Positions 8,824 to 17,314 of a stretch of DNA of 46,127 nucleotides are shown here, piece by piece. Under the pieces are notes generated by a model, which saw nothing but the letters and a program-made list of their open reading frames with translations, did not search any database and was not told the origin of the DNA. A program made the translations under genes and the position numbers. The stretch covers positions 1 to 46,127 of the forward strand of contig CAJTRI010000020.1 of assembly GCA_910578615.1 (NCBI GenBank), given 5' to 3'. The stretch is from an uncultured Duncaniella sp. (GTDB taxonomy: Bacteria > Bacteroidota > Bacteroidia > Bacteroidales > Muribaculaceae). Position 1 is the stretch's first letter. Every line of letters begins with the position of its first letter.

Positions 8824-9360
8824 ATGGAAAAGAAGACTATCTGGGATCTCCATCGCGTGGATCTCGAACACTATAAACGCCAACCCAAGATAAGACTTAC
8901 AGTGGTGCTTGACAATGTGCGTTCGCTCAATAATATAGGTGCCATATTCCGCACGTGCGACGCATTTGCCGTGGAGAGGATAATGTTGTGCGGCATAAGC
9001 GCCTGTCCTCCTTCTCCCGAGATACACAAGACAGCCCTCGGGGCCGAGGACTCCGTGGACTGGTGCTATTTCCCCACCACGGCCGATTGTGTGGAGAGCC
9101 TTCAACGTGACGGTTACACCCTGTGTTGCCTCGAACAGGTCAAGGGAAGTATAGAACTCCAGGATTTTAACCCTCAGGCCGGTCGGCGTTATGCCTTGAT
9201 ACTCGGTCATGAGGTGGACGGTGTGGCTCAGGATGTGGTAAACCAGTGTGACGTATGCCTTGAAATACCCCAGCGTGGCACCAAGCATTCACTCAATGTC
9301 TCCGTGTCCGGCGGTATAGCGATATGGCACTTCTTTACCCGCATGGTCTGTGCTGAATGA
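8824..9360 (+). CDS. TrmH/SpoU-family RNA methyltransferase
   Basis: This 178-residue enzyme should transfer a methyl group from S-adenosylmethionine to a ribose 2'-OH of tRNA or rRNA. The three SpoU motifs are present in order: NVRSLNNIGAIFRTCDAF (31-48), ALILGHEVDGV (124-134) and LEIPQRGTKHSLNVSVSGGI (146-165), which together form the knotted cofactor site. It has no N-terminal L30e-like substrate-binding domain, so it is the short TrmH/TrmL-like type; the target nucleotide cannot be told. ATG 8824 is preferred over a TTG at 8800, which lies within the promoter -7 element. Confidence 0.9.
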   Translation: MEKKTIWDLHRVDLEHYKRQPKIRLTVVLDNVRSLNNIGAIFRTCDAFAVERIMLCGISACPPSPEIHKTALGAEDSVDWCYFPTTADCVESLQRDGYTLCCLEQVKGSIELQDFNPQAGRRYALILGHEVDGVAQDVVNQCDVCLEIPQRGTKHSLNVSVSGGIAIWHFFTRMVCAE

Positions 9361-9401
9361 GGCCGGTCAGGAGGGTGGCGCATGTGACGTTTTTCCGGCT
9401 T

Positions 9402-9433
9402 GTTGCACATGTCGGTGGAAATTTGTAACTTTG
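9402..9433 (+). promoter_or_regulatory. Promoter of uvrB, leaderless
   Basis: TAACTTTG (9426-9433) is preceded by GTTG (9402-9405) with a 20-bp spacer. The uvrB ATG starts at 9440, 6 nt after the -7 element, so transcription should begin at or next to the start codon. Confidence 0.65.
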
Positions 9434-9439
9434 TAAGTT

Positions 9440-11536
9440 ATGAATTTCCAACTGTCCTCACAATATCGGCCCACCGGCGACCAGCCTCAGGCAATAGAAC
9501 AGCTTGTAAACGGAATCCGTGCAGGGGAGAAGGCACAGACCCTCCTCGGCGTGACAGGTTCCGGCAAGACGTTCACGATGGCAAACGTCATCAAGGAAGT
9601 AGGCAAGCCGACTCTCATACTCAGCCATAACAAGACACTTGCCGCGCAGCTGTATGGCGAGTTCAGGAATTTCTTTCCTGACAATTCAGTGCAATACTTT
9701 GTGTCTTATTATGATTATTACCAGCCGGAGGCCTATATCCCCACCGTTGACAAGTATATAGAGAAAGATCTAATGATCAATGACGAGATTGAGAAGCTGC
9801 GCCTTTCCACAGTCTCCGCCCTCTTGTCGGGTAGAAAGGATGTTGTCGTGGTCTCATCAGTGTCTTGTCTTTACGGTATGGGTAATCCCGAGGACTTTGA
9901 CAGCAACGTGGTGCTGATTAAGGCGGGACAGAAAGTCACGCGCAACAAGTTTCTTCGCTCTCTTGTGGGTGCCCTGTATTCGCGCAACGAGGTGGAGCTG
10001 GGGCGTGGTACTTTCAGGGTAAAGGGGGACACTGTGGATATCCGTCTTGCTTATGAGGAAATTATTGTCAGGGTTACGTTCTGGGGTGACGAGATAGAGT
10101 CTATAAAGACCCTTCATCCAGATGACGGCACCTCTCTTGGTTCGCATGACGTGTTCCAGATATATCCTGCCAATCTTTTTGTGACCTCTCCCGAGAGACT
10201 TGGAAACGCGATAGGGCAGATAGAGCTTGATCTGGGCGAACAGTACAACAACTTCTTCCGAGAAGGGAAGGAGCTTGAAGCCAAGCGGCTGCTCGAACGT
10301 GTGTCCTATGATGTCGAGATGCTCCGCGAGGTGGGCCATTGCTCTGGAATAGAGAATTATTCACGATATTTTGACGGACGCCAGCCGGGTATGCGTCCGT
10401 TCTGCCTGCTTGATTATTTCCCCAAGGATTTCCTTACCATAATTGACGAGAGCCATGTGACGTTGCCACAGTGTCGCGCCATGTATGGAGGCGACCTTTC
10501 GCGCAAACTCAATCTTGTGGAATATGGTTTCCGCCTGCCTGCCGCACTCGACAACCGTCCGCTCAAATTCGAGGAATTTGAACGCCTTACACCGCAGGTG
10601 CTTTATGTCAGCGCCACCCCTGCCGATTACGAATTGGAAAAATGCGAGGGTGTGGTTGTCGAACAGATCATACGTCCTACGGGTCTGCTGGATCCTCTTA
10701 TAGAGGTGCGTCCGTCGCTCAACCAGATTGACGACCTGCTTGAAGAAATCAACCTCAGGATAGAGCGTGATGAGCGTGTCCTTGTCACCACGCTTACCAA
10801 GAGGATGGCAGAGGAACTGAACGAATACATGTTAAACCTGAGGATGAAGGCTGCCTATATACATAGTGACGTTGATACTCTTGACCGAATAAAGATTCTT
10901 GACGGCCTTCGTGCGGGGGAGTTTGATGTGCTGATTGGTGTCAATCTGCTTCGAGAGGGTCTTGACCTGCCCGAGGTGTCACTTGTGGCCATCCTTGATG
11001 CCGACAAGGAGGGATTCCTGCGCAACCACCGCTCCCTGACACAGACAGTGGGACGTGCGGCCCGAAATCTCAACGGTACGGTCATAATGTATGCCGACAA
11101 GATTACTGACTCCATGCAGCAGACCATAGATGAGACTTCGCGTCGTCGTGCCATCCAGCTCGCCTACAACGAGGAGCACGGCATAACACCGCAGGCCATC
11201 ATAAAGGCCCGCAATGCCATCATAGGTATTGATAATGACGATACCGATACCGGCTCTGTCCGTACCTCGGGTCGTGGAGGCGGTTCGCAGTCGCAAAAAG
11301 TCCGTGTACGAAAACCCGCTGTTCCGTATGCCGAGGAATATTCAACAAAGGTTGATATCGCCGCAGACCCCGTCATGCCTTATCTGTCGGCCGATGCTAT
11401 TCAGAAACTCATAACCAAGCGCCGTGTCGAGATGGTCGAGGCTGCCAGGAAGATGGAATTTGTCGAGGCCGCCCGTCTGCGTGACGAGGTTCTTGCAATG
11501 GAGGAACAATTGTCAAAGCTAACATCCGAGTCATGA
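9440..11536 (+). CDS. uvrB: UvrABC excinuclease subunit B
   Basis: UvrB is the damage-verifying helicase-like subunit of nucleotide excision repair; it receives DNA from UvrA and recruits UvrC. The 698-residue protein has Walker A GVTGSGKT (37-44), the DNA-binding beta-hairpin region YYDYYQPEAYIP (about 92-103), DEAD-like IIDESH, the helicase C-terminal motifs (GVNLLREGLDLPEVSLVAILD and QTVGRAARN), and a C-terminal UVR domain (about 650-690, EAARKMEFVEAARLRDEV) for UvrC contact. Length is normal. It overlaps the next gene by 4 bp (ATGA), indicating coupled translation. Confidence 0.97.
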   Translation: MNFQLSSQYRPTGDQPQAIEQLVNGIRAGEKAQTLLGVTGSGKTFTMANVIKEVGKPTLILSHNKTLAAQLYGEFRNFFPDNSVQYFVSYYDYYQPEAYIPTVDKYIEKDLMINDEIEKLRLSTVSALLSGRKDVVVVSSVSCLYGMGNPEDFDSNVVLIKAGQKVTRNKFLRSLVGALYSRNEVELGRGTFRVKGDTVDIRLAYEEIIVRVTFWGDEIESIKTLHPDDGTSLGSHDVFQIYPANLFVTSPERLGNAIGQIELDLGEQYNNFFREGKELEAKRLLERVSYDVEMLREVGHCSGIENYSRYFDGRQPGMRPFCLLDYFPKDFLTIIDESHVTLPQCRAMYGGDLSRKLNLVEYGFRLPAALDNRPLKFEEFERLTPQVLYVSATPADYELEKCEGVVVEQIIRPTGLLDPLIEVRPSLNQIDDLLEEINLRIERDERVLVTTLTKRMAEELNEYMLNLRMKAAYIHSDVDTLDRIKILDGLRAGEFDVLIGVNLLREGLDLPEVSLVAILDADKEGFLRNHRSLTQTVGRAARNLNGTVIMYADKITDSMQQTIDETSRRRAIQLAYNEEHGITPQAIIKARNAIIGIDNDDTDTGSVRTSGRGGGSQSQKVRVRKPAVPYAEEYSTKVDIAADPVMPYLSADAIQKLITKRRVEMVEAARKMEFVEAARLRDEVLAMEEQLSKLTSES

Positions 11537-13419
11537 ACCCGAGAACGGAATTATATCTTCCCACGAGTGTAAAGGAGATGAAGGCACTCGGATGGGGCCA
11601 CGTGGACGTGGTTCTTTTCAGTGGCGATGCCTATGTTGACCATCCCTCGTTCGGTGCTGCGGTAATAGGCCGCACCCTCCAAGCCGCAGGATATAATGTG
11701 GCGATAGTTCCGCAGCCCAACTGGCAGGACGATCTTCGCGATTTTCGGAAGTTCGGAGCGCCGAGACTGTTTTTCGGAGTATCTGCGGGTGCCATGGACT
11801 CCATGGTCAACCATTACACAGCGGCACGCCGCCGTCGCAGTGACGATGCCTATACTCCCGGCGGACGTCATGGCGGACGTCCCGATTATCCCACTATTGT
11901 CTATTCCGATATTCTTAGGGAGCTATATCCCGAAGTCCCGGTCATAGCCGGCGGCATAGAGGCATCGATGCGTCGTCTGGCGCATTATGACTACTGGCAG
12001 GATTGTCTGCGTCCCTCTATACTAATGGACTGTAAGGCAGACATGGTATCTTATGGTATGGGCGAACGGTCGGTGATAGAGATAGCCGAAAGACTTTCGC
12101 GTGGGGAGACGGTCGGAGATCTGCATGACATGGGGCAGATAGTGGTCAGAGAGGATTTCTGTCCCATAGACGCCGCAGAGGGAAAGATATTCGAGGGCGA
12201 CTCGGACATTGTGCTCCATAGTTTCGAAAGATGTCTCAGAGACAGGCGTGCTCATGCGGAGAACTTCCGACACATCGAGCGCCAGAGCAATGCCATGCAC
12301 GGCAAGACAATCTGGCAGCGTCACGGCAAGGTGTGGATCAAGGTAACGCCTATGCTTCCTCCGATGACCACCGGCGAGATAGACGCGTCTTTTGATCTTC
12401 CTTATACACGTATGCCTCATCCGCGCTACAAGGACAAGCGTATACCTGCCTATGAGATGATACGCCATTCGGTCAACATCCATCGTGGATGTTTCGGAGG
12501 GTGCTCGTTCTGCACCATTTCCGCCCATCAGGGCAAGTTCATAGCCTCTCGCAGCAAAGAGTCGGTCATAAGGGAGGTAAGGCAGGTGACGGCTATGCCT
12601 GACTTCAAGGGCTATATAAGCGATGTCGGGGGGCCGAGTGCCAATATGTACCGAATGGGAGGTCGGGACAAGGATATATGCCGCAGGTGTCTCAAACCGT
12701 CATGTCTGCATCCGTCGGTATGTCCCAATCTTGACACCGACCACCGTCCTTTGATTGATCTGTATCATGCGGTCGATGCGGTTCCCGGCGTTAAGAAGTC
12801 ATTTATAGGGAGCGGTGTGAGATATGACCTTTCAATGCATCACACGGGTATTCCTGATGTGGATAAGGCCAACCGCCGTTACAACGAGGAGCTGATAGTC
12901 TCACATGTGTCCGGGCGTCTGAAAGTGGCGCCGGAACATACGTCGGATGTTGTCTTGAACCTTATGCGCAAACCATCTTTCGTGCTGTATCATGAATTTT
13001 CACGTTTTTTCGAACGTGTCAACACCCGCAACGGCCTCAGACAGCAGCTCATACCCTACTTCATATCGTCACATCCCGGATGTAGGGAGGTGGATATGGC
13101 CGAGCTTGCGGCTGAGACAAAGGAACTGAATCTTCATCTTGAACAGGTGCAGGATTTCACGCCGACGCCTATGACGCTCTCTACGGAGATATATTATACA
13201 GGTTATCATCCTTATACGCTCGAAAAGGTGTTTACAGCCACCGATGCAGCCGACAAACTGGCCCAGAGGAAATATTTCTTCTGGTATGACCGTTCATATC
13301 GTGCCGATATAACCCGCTCTTTGCGGCAGATGAACCGTCCAGACCTCCTGAAACGTCTTTTCCCTCCTTCCGCATCATATCCTTATGGCGGTGGCAGGGG
13401 AAAAGGTAAAAATCACTAA
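11533..13419 (+). CDS. YgiQ-family radical SAM protein
   Basis: This 628-residue protein belongs to the YgiQ (UPF0313) radical SAM family, whose reaction is unknown. It has the N-terminal YgiQ domain (HVDVVLFSGDAYVDHPSFG, 23-41) and the iron-sulfur motif CFGGCSFC (Cys320, 324, 327), which would bind a 4Fe-4S cluster with S-adenosylmethionine. A second cysteine group (CRRCLKPSCLHPSVC) follows about 60 residues later and may bind another metal. The C-terminal YgiQ extension (QDFTPTPMTLSTEIYYTGYHP) is present. Its start overlaps the uvrB stop codon (ATGA); co-occurrence with uvrB may be incidental. Confidence 0.92.
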   Translation: MNPRTELYLPTSVKEMKALGWGHVDVVLFSGDAYVDHPSFGAAVIGRTLQAAGYNVAIVPQPNWQDDLRDFRKFGAPRLFFGVSAGAMDSMVNHYTAARRRRSDDAYTPGGRHGGRPDYPTIVYSDILRELYPEVPVIAGGIEASMRRLAHYDYWQDCLRPSILMDCKADMVSYGMGERSVIEIAERLSRGETVGDLHDMGQIVVREDFCPIDAAEGKIFEGDSDIVLHSFERCLRDRRAHAENFRHIERQSNAMHGKTIWQRHGKVWIKVTPMLPPMTTGEIDASFDLPYTRMPHPRYKDKRIPAYEMIRHSVNIHRGCFGGCSFCTISAHQGKFIASRSKESVIREVRQVTAMPDFKGYISDVGGPSANMYRMGGRDKDICRRCLKPSCLHPSVCPNLDTDHRPLIDLYHAVDAVPGVKKSFIGSGVRYDLSMHHTGIPDVDKANRRYNEELIVSHVSGRLKVAPEHTSDVVLNLMRKPSFVLYHEFSRFFERVNTRNGLRQQLIPYFISSHPGCREVDMAELAAETKELNLHLEQVQDFTPTPMTLSTEIYYTGYHPYTLEKVFTATDAADKLAQRKYFFWYDRSYRADITRSLRQMNRPDLLKRLFPPSASYPYGGGRGKGKNH

Positions 13420-13428
13420 AAGTGGGTA

Positions 13429-13459
13429 TTTGTCCATTGAGTGGAATTAGCGAAATTTG
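13429..13459 (+). promoter_or_regulatory. Promoter of feoAB
   Basis: TTTG (13429-13432), a 19-bp spacer and GAAATTTG (13452-13459), one mismatch from TAnnTTTG. The ATG is at 13484. I saw no clear Fur-box palindrome. Confidence 0.5.
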
Positions 13460-13483
13460 TGGTCTGAAAAACAATAGTCATAG

Positions 13484-15874
13484 ATGAGATTGTCGGAGTT
13501 ACCCACCGGGAGTACCGGTGTTATTATAAAGATACTCGGTCATGGTGCTTTCCGAAAGCGCATGATAGAGATGGGGTTTGTGAAGGGTCGCGAGATCAAG
13601 GTGCTCATGGCCGCGCCTCTGCGTGATCCTGTCAAGTATGAGATTATGGGCTATGAGGTGTCCCTTAGACGCGTGGAGGCCGAACTTGTAGAGGTTGAGA
13701 CTGTCGAGGAGTCCCATTCTGCACGCGCTCTCCATACCAACACGGTCAGTGACTGCGAGGCTGCACCATCACAACATCGGGAAGACCGCCGTAAGGTTAT
13801 CAACGTCGCCCTGATAGGCAATCCTAATTGTGGCAAGACATCGCTGTTCAACATTGCCTCAGGATCGCGCGAGCATGTGGGAAATTACAGCGGTGTCACC
13901 GTGGATGCGAAAAAAGGCAGTTTCAGACATGGCGGTTACAGGTTTGAGATAGTAGACCTGCCGGGAACATATTCTCTCGCAGCCTATTCGCCTGAGGAGC
14001 TGTATGTCAGGCGTTATCTAAGGGATGAGACTCCTGACGTGATAGTGAACGTGGTGGATGGTTCAAATATAGAGCGGAATCTCTATCTCACCACGGAGTT
14101 GATCGACATGGACTGTTCCATGGTCATCGCGCTCAATATGTATGACGAGCTTCAACGAGAGGGTGTCTCTCTTGACTACAAGACTCTCGGCGAGATGATA
14201 GGAGTTCCGATTGTCCCGACGGCCGCAAAGACCGGGATGGGTGTGGATAATCTGTTTGACACTATCATAAAGGTCTATGAGGGCACTGATGTGACCGTGC
14301 GTCATGTGCATGTCAGTCTCGGATCTGACATTGAGAATGCGCTTTCCGAAATCAAGGATGCCCTCAAAGGACATCCCACGGTAGGGCGTCATTTCTCCCC
14401 GCGCTATCTTGCCATAAAGTTTCTTGAAAAGGATGCCGAGGTGCAGCACCATATACTCGAAATGCCGGATGCCGGACAACTGATAGGGCTGAGGGACAAG
14501 AAGCTTGCCGAATTTGGCCGTCTGCATCCCTCCACTGATATAACGGCAGCGATTGCCGATGAGAAGTATGGTTTCATTGCAGGCGCTCTGGCCGAGACAA
14601 TGACCAAGAATGAGGAGACAGACCGCAACAGCTCTACCCATATAATAGACACCATAGTCACTAACAAGTTGTTTGGCTTTCCTATCTTCATCGCCATAAT
14701 GCTTTTTATATTCTGGGCCACCTTCTATATAGGTGCTTATCCGATGGAATGGATTGAGAGTCTTGTGGGATGGATAGGCGGCGTGGCGAGAGAATATCTT
14801 CCTGACGGCTGGGTCAAGGATCTTGTGGCTGACGGTATTATAGGCGGGGTAGGGGGCGTCATAGTCTTTCTCCCGAATATCTTGATTCTCTATCTGTGCA
14901 TATCCTTTATGGAGGATTCCGGCTATATGGCACGGGCGGCATTTATAATGGACAAGGTCATGCATCGGCTCGGGCTTCACGGCAAGTCGTTCATTCCTCT
15001 TGTCATGGGTTTCGGGTGTACTGTCCCTGCCATTATGGCTTCACGCTCCATAGAGAGCCGGTCGAGCCGTCTGATAACCATACTGATCAATCCTTTTGTC
15101 AGTTGTTCGGCGCGTCTGCCGATATACGTACTGCTTATCGGCACGTTCTTTCCTGCACATGCCACGTTGGTGTTTCTGGGACTGTATATATTCGGCATAC
15201 TTGTAGCCGCGCTGACGGCCAGATTGTTACGGCGCTTTCATTTCGGAGAGGATGAGACTCCGTTTGTCATGGAGCTTCCTCCTTACAGGATTCCGACATT
15301 GAAGGCGACCATGCGTCACATGTGGGGAAAGGGTGAACAGTATTTGAAGAAAATGGGAGGTATAATCCTTGTGGCCAGTATGGTGGTCTGGGCACTCAAC
15401 TATTTTCCGCGTCATGATTCGGAGCTTTCGAATCATGCGGCCCATGATGATTCCGAAATAGATTTTTCGCGTGACAGTTATCTCCAAATGATAGGCAAGG
15501 CCGTCAACCCCGTCATGGAACCGTTAGGCTTCCACTGGCGCGCCTCCGTGGCGGCAATAGCCGGGGTTCCGGCCAAGGAGATAGTGGTCTCTACCCTCGG
15601 TGTGCTATATACAGGCGAGGAAGAGGCTGAGGGTTCCACTCTGTCCGCACGTCTGACAGAGGTGAATCCTGTCACCGGCAGCCCTGACTTCTCATCGGCT
15701 TCGGCTCTGGCATTCATGGTATTTGTCCTTCTTTATTGTCCTTGTATAGCCACTGTGACAGCCATAGTCAAGGAGACAGGCAATCCGCGTTACGGACTTT
15801 TCACCGTGCTCTACAACACTGCGGTTGCATGGGTGTTTGCGTTTGTAACCTTCCATATAGCCCTGTTGTTTTAG
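13484..15874 (+). CDS. feoB: FeoA-FeoB fusion, ferrous iron transporter
   Basis: The protein imports Fe(II) across the inner membrane. Residues 1-75 are an SH3-like FeoA domain (LPTGSTGVIIKILG), joined by a linker of about 30 residues to FeoB. The FeoB G-protein domain has G1 GNPNCGKT (112-119), G2 NYSGVTV, G3 DLPG (158-161) and G4 NMYD. The membrane part has the Gate motifs with GFGCTVPAIMASR and the conserved cysteine in NPFVSCSARLPIY. Length (796) is normal for the FeoAB fusion common in Bacteroidetes. No feoC is present. The fused FeoA probably modulates transport in cis. Single-gene unit with its own promoter. Confidence 0.96.
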   Translation: MRLSELPTGSTGVIIKILGHGAFRKRMIEMGFVKGREIKVLMAAPLRDPVKYEIMGYEVSLRRVEAELVEVETVEESHSARALHTNTVSDCEAAPSQHREDRRKVINVALIGNPNCGKTSLFNIASGSREHVGNYSGVTVDAKKGSFRHGGYRFEIVDLPGTYSLAAYSPEELYVRRYLRDETPDVIVNVVDGSNIERNLYLTTELIDMDCSMVIALNMYDELQREGVSLDYKTLGEMIGVPIVPTAAKTGMGVDNLFDTIIKVYEGTDVTVRHVHVSLGSDIENALSEIKDALKGHPTVGRHFSPRYLAIKFLEKDAEVQHHILEMPDAGQLIGLRDKKLAEFGRLHPSTDITAAIADEKYGFIAGALAETMTKNEETDRNSSTHIIDTIVTNKLFGFPIFIAIMLFIFWATFYIGAYPMEWIESLVGWIGGVAREYLPDGWVKDLVADGIIGGVGGVIVFLPNILILYLCISFMEDSGYMARAAFIMDKVMHRLGLHGKSFIPLVMGFGCTVPAIMASRSIESRSSRLITILINPFVSCSARLPIYVLLIGTFFPAHATLVFLGLYIFGILVAALTARLLRRFHFGEDETPFVMELPPYRIPTLKATMRHMWGKGEQYLKKMGGIILVASMVVWALNYFPRHDSELSNHAAHDDSEIDFSRDSYLQMIGKAVNPVMEPLGFHWRASVAAIAGVPAKEIVVSTLGVLYTGEEEAEGSTLSARLTEVNPVTGSPDFSSASALAFMVFVLLYCPCIATVTAIVKETGNPRYGLFTVLYNTAVAWVFAFVTFHIALLF

Positions 15875-15883
15875 ACGCGTTTT

Positions 15884-15915
15884 TTTGGATACGTTTGCGG
15901 CAATGGTTAATTTTG
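15884..15915 (+). promoter_or_regulatory. Promoter of the LolE-like permease gene
   Basis: TTTG (15884-15887), a 20-bp spacer and TAATTTTG (15908-15915) match the consensus. The ATG is at 15942. Confidence 0.65.
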
Positions 15916-15941
15916 TGAGAAAATAAATTATTAATCCTTCC

Positions 15942-17189
15942 ATGTCCCTACCGTTTTATCTTGCCGGTCGTCTGCCGTTGCGCTCTTCCTTGCGTGGGGG
16001 AATGACCGGCATAGTCGTCGCAGTCACAGGTATAGCTCTCTCGGTTGTAGTAATGCTTGTATCGGTGAGCGTCATGATGGGTTTCAGAGATGAAATCCGT
16101 TCAAAGATAATCGGTTTTGACTCTCAGATTACCATTGCTCCCCGTAGTGCGGATGATGCGGACTCGGTTCCCACCATAACACTTGGAGAAATCGAAGAGG
16201 CCGTCGGGTCTCTTCCGGCAAGTGCCACTGTCACGCTTACCGCCCGTCAACCGGCCATAATCAAGACGCCTGAAAGTTTTTCCGGTGTGATTGTTAAAGG
16301 AATTGGTGCCGGACATGACTGGGACTTTGTCCGATCCAATCTCGTGGAGGGTGTTATCCCTGACTATCAGGCCGACTCCACGCTCTATGACATCATAATA
16401 TCACGAACCCTTGCGTCAGATCTTTCGCTGAGCGCCGGAGAGAGGGTTGACACATATTTTCTCGGCAACGGAACATATAGGATGCGCCGTCTGAAAATCG
16501 CAGGAATCTATGACACGCATTTTGAAGAATATGACAAGAATGTCATTTTTGCGACTCTTCCTATGATAAGGCAGGCGGCAGGTATTGATGGCGATTGCGG
16601 GGCATTGGCTGAGATTAACGGACTGGGGTCTGATGATGAGATAGACCGGGTGTCTGGATTGATTGCAGGAAGTCTGGCTGACAGGTTCTACTCAGGCCGT
16701 ACAGACAAGACATATACCGTGCTGAATATCCACGAAAGTGCCGCTCTATATTTCAACTGGCTCGCGTTGCTTGATACCAATGTCGTGGTGATACTCACGC
16801 TCATGTCTGTGCTTGCGTCTCTCACCCTCGTCTCATCCCTCTTCATCCTCGTGTTGCGCAGGGTCGGCACCATAGGAGTCCTGAAAGCCCTCGGTGCCGG
16901 TAACAGGCTTGTGAGACAGACATTCATACTTCTGACTTTGAGAATGCTGCTTATGGGGCTTCTGGCAGGCAATGTGATAGGTCTCGGAATCATATGGATC
17001 CAGAGCGCTACCCACGTCATACCGCTTGATCCCGAGGCATATTATCTTGACCATGTGCCGGTGGAGATTTCATGGCCGGTGGTTGTTACTCTCAATGTCG
17101 CGGCCGCCGTTATAGCCTTTGTAGTACTCCTGTTACCCTCTGCCATAATAGCCACGATCAAACCGGCACGGGTCATAAATTATGAGTGA
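15942..17189 (+). CDS. FtsX/LolE-like ABC transporter permease
   Basis: This 415-residue inner-membrane protein has the MacB/FtsX permease layout: an N-terminal helix (about 22-48, GIVVAVTGIALSVVVMLVSV), a large periplasmic domain (about 50-270), then three helices in the C-terminal 140 residues, with the FtsX-type segment RVGTIGVLKALGAGNRLVRQTF between the second and third. The closest match by layout is LolC/LolE, which extract lipoproteins for transport to the outer membrane. There is no adjacent ATPase (LolD), so the partner would be encoded elsewhere. LolE is inferred from fold; MacB-like export is an alternative. Confidence 0.82.
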   Translation: MSLPFYLAGRLPLRSSLRGGMTGIVVAVTGIALSVVVMLVSVSVMMGFRDEIRSKIIGFDSQITIAPRSADDADSVPTITLGEIEEAVGSLPASATVTLTARQPAIIKTPESFSGVIVKGIGAGHDWDFVRSNLVEGVIPDYQADSTLYDIIISRTLASDLSLSAGERVDTYFLGNGTYRMRRLKIAGIYDTHFEEYDKNVIFATLPMIRQAAGIDGDCGALAEINGLGSDDEIDRVSGLIAGSLADRFYSGRTDKTYTVLNIHESAALYFNWLALLDTNVVVILTLMSVLASLTLVSSLFILVLRRVGTIGVLKALGAGNRLVRQTFILLTLRMLLMGLLAGNVIGLGIIWIQSATHVIPLDPEAYYLDHVPVEISWPVVVTLNVAAAVIAFVVLLLPSAIIATIKPARVINYE

Positions 17190-17214
17190 GAAACCCAAAA
17201 GAAACCCGAAAAGT

Positions 17215-17246
17215 CTTGACTCTCCGCCGAAAAATGACTAACTTTG
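17215..17246 (+). promoter_or_regulatory. Promoter of ppdK
   Basis: CTTG (17215-17218), a 20-bp spacer and TAACTTTG (17239-17246). A leader of about 65 nt precedes the ATG at 17315. Confidence 0.6.
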
Positions 17247-17314
17247 CACTTTCCACGAAAAGCACTCTCTTGAAAACTATTATATAATATAATATCAAAT
17301 TTTAAACCCTACAA

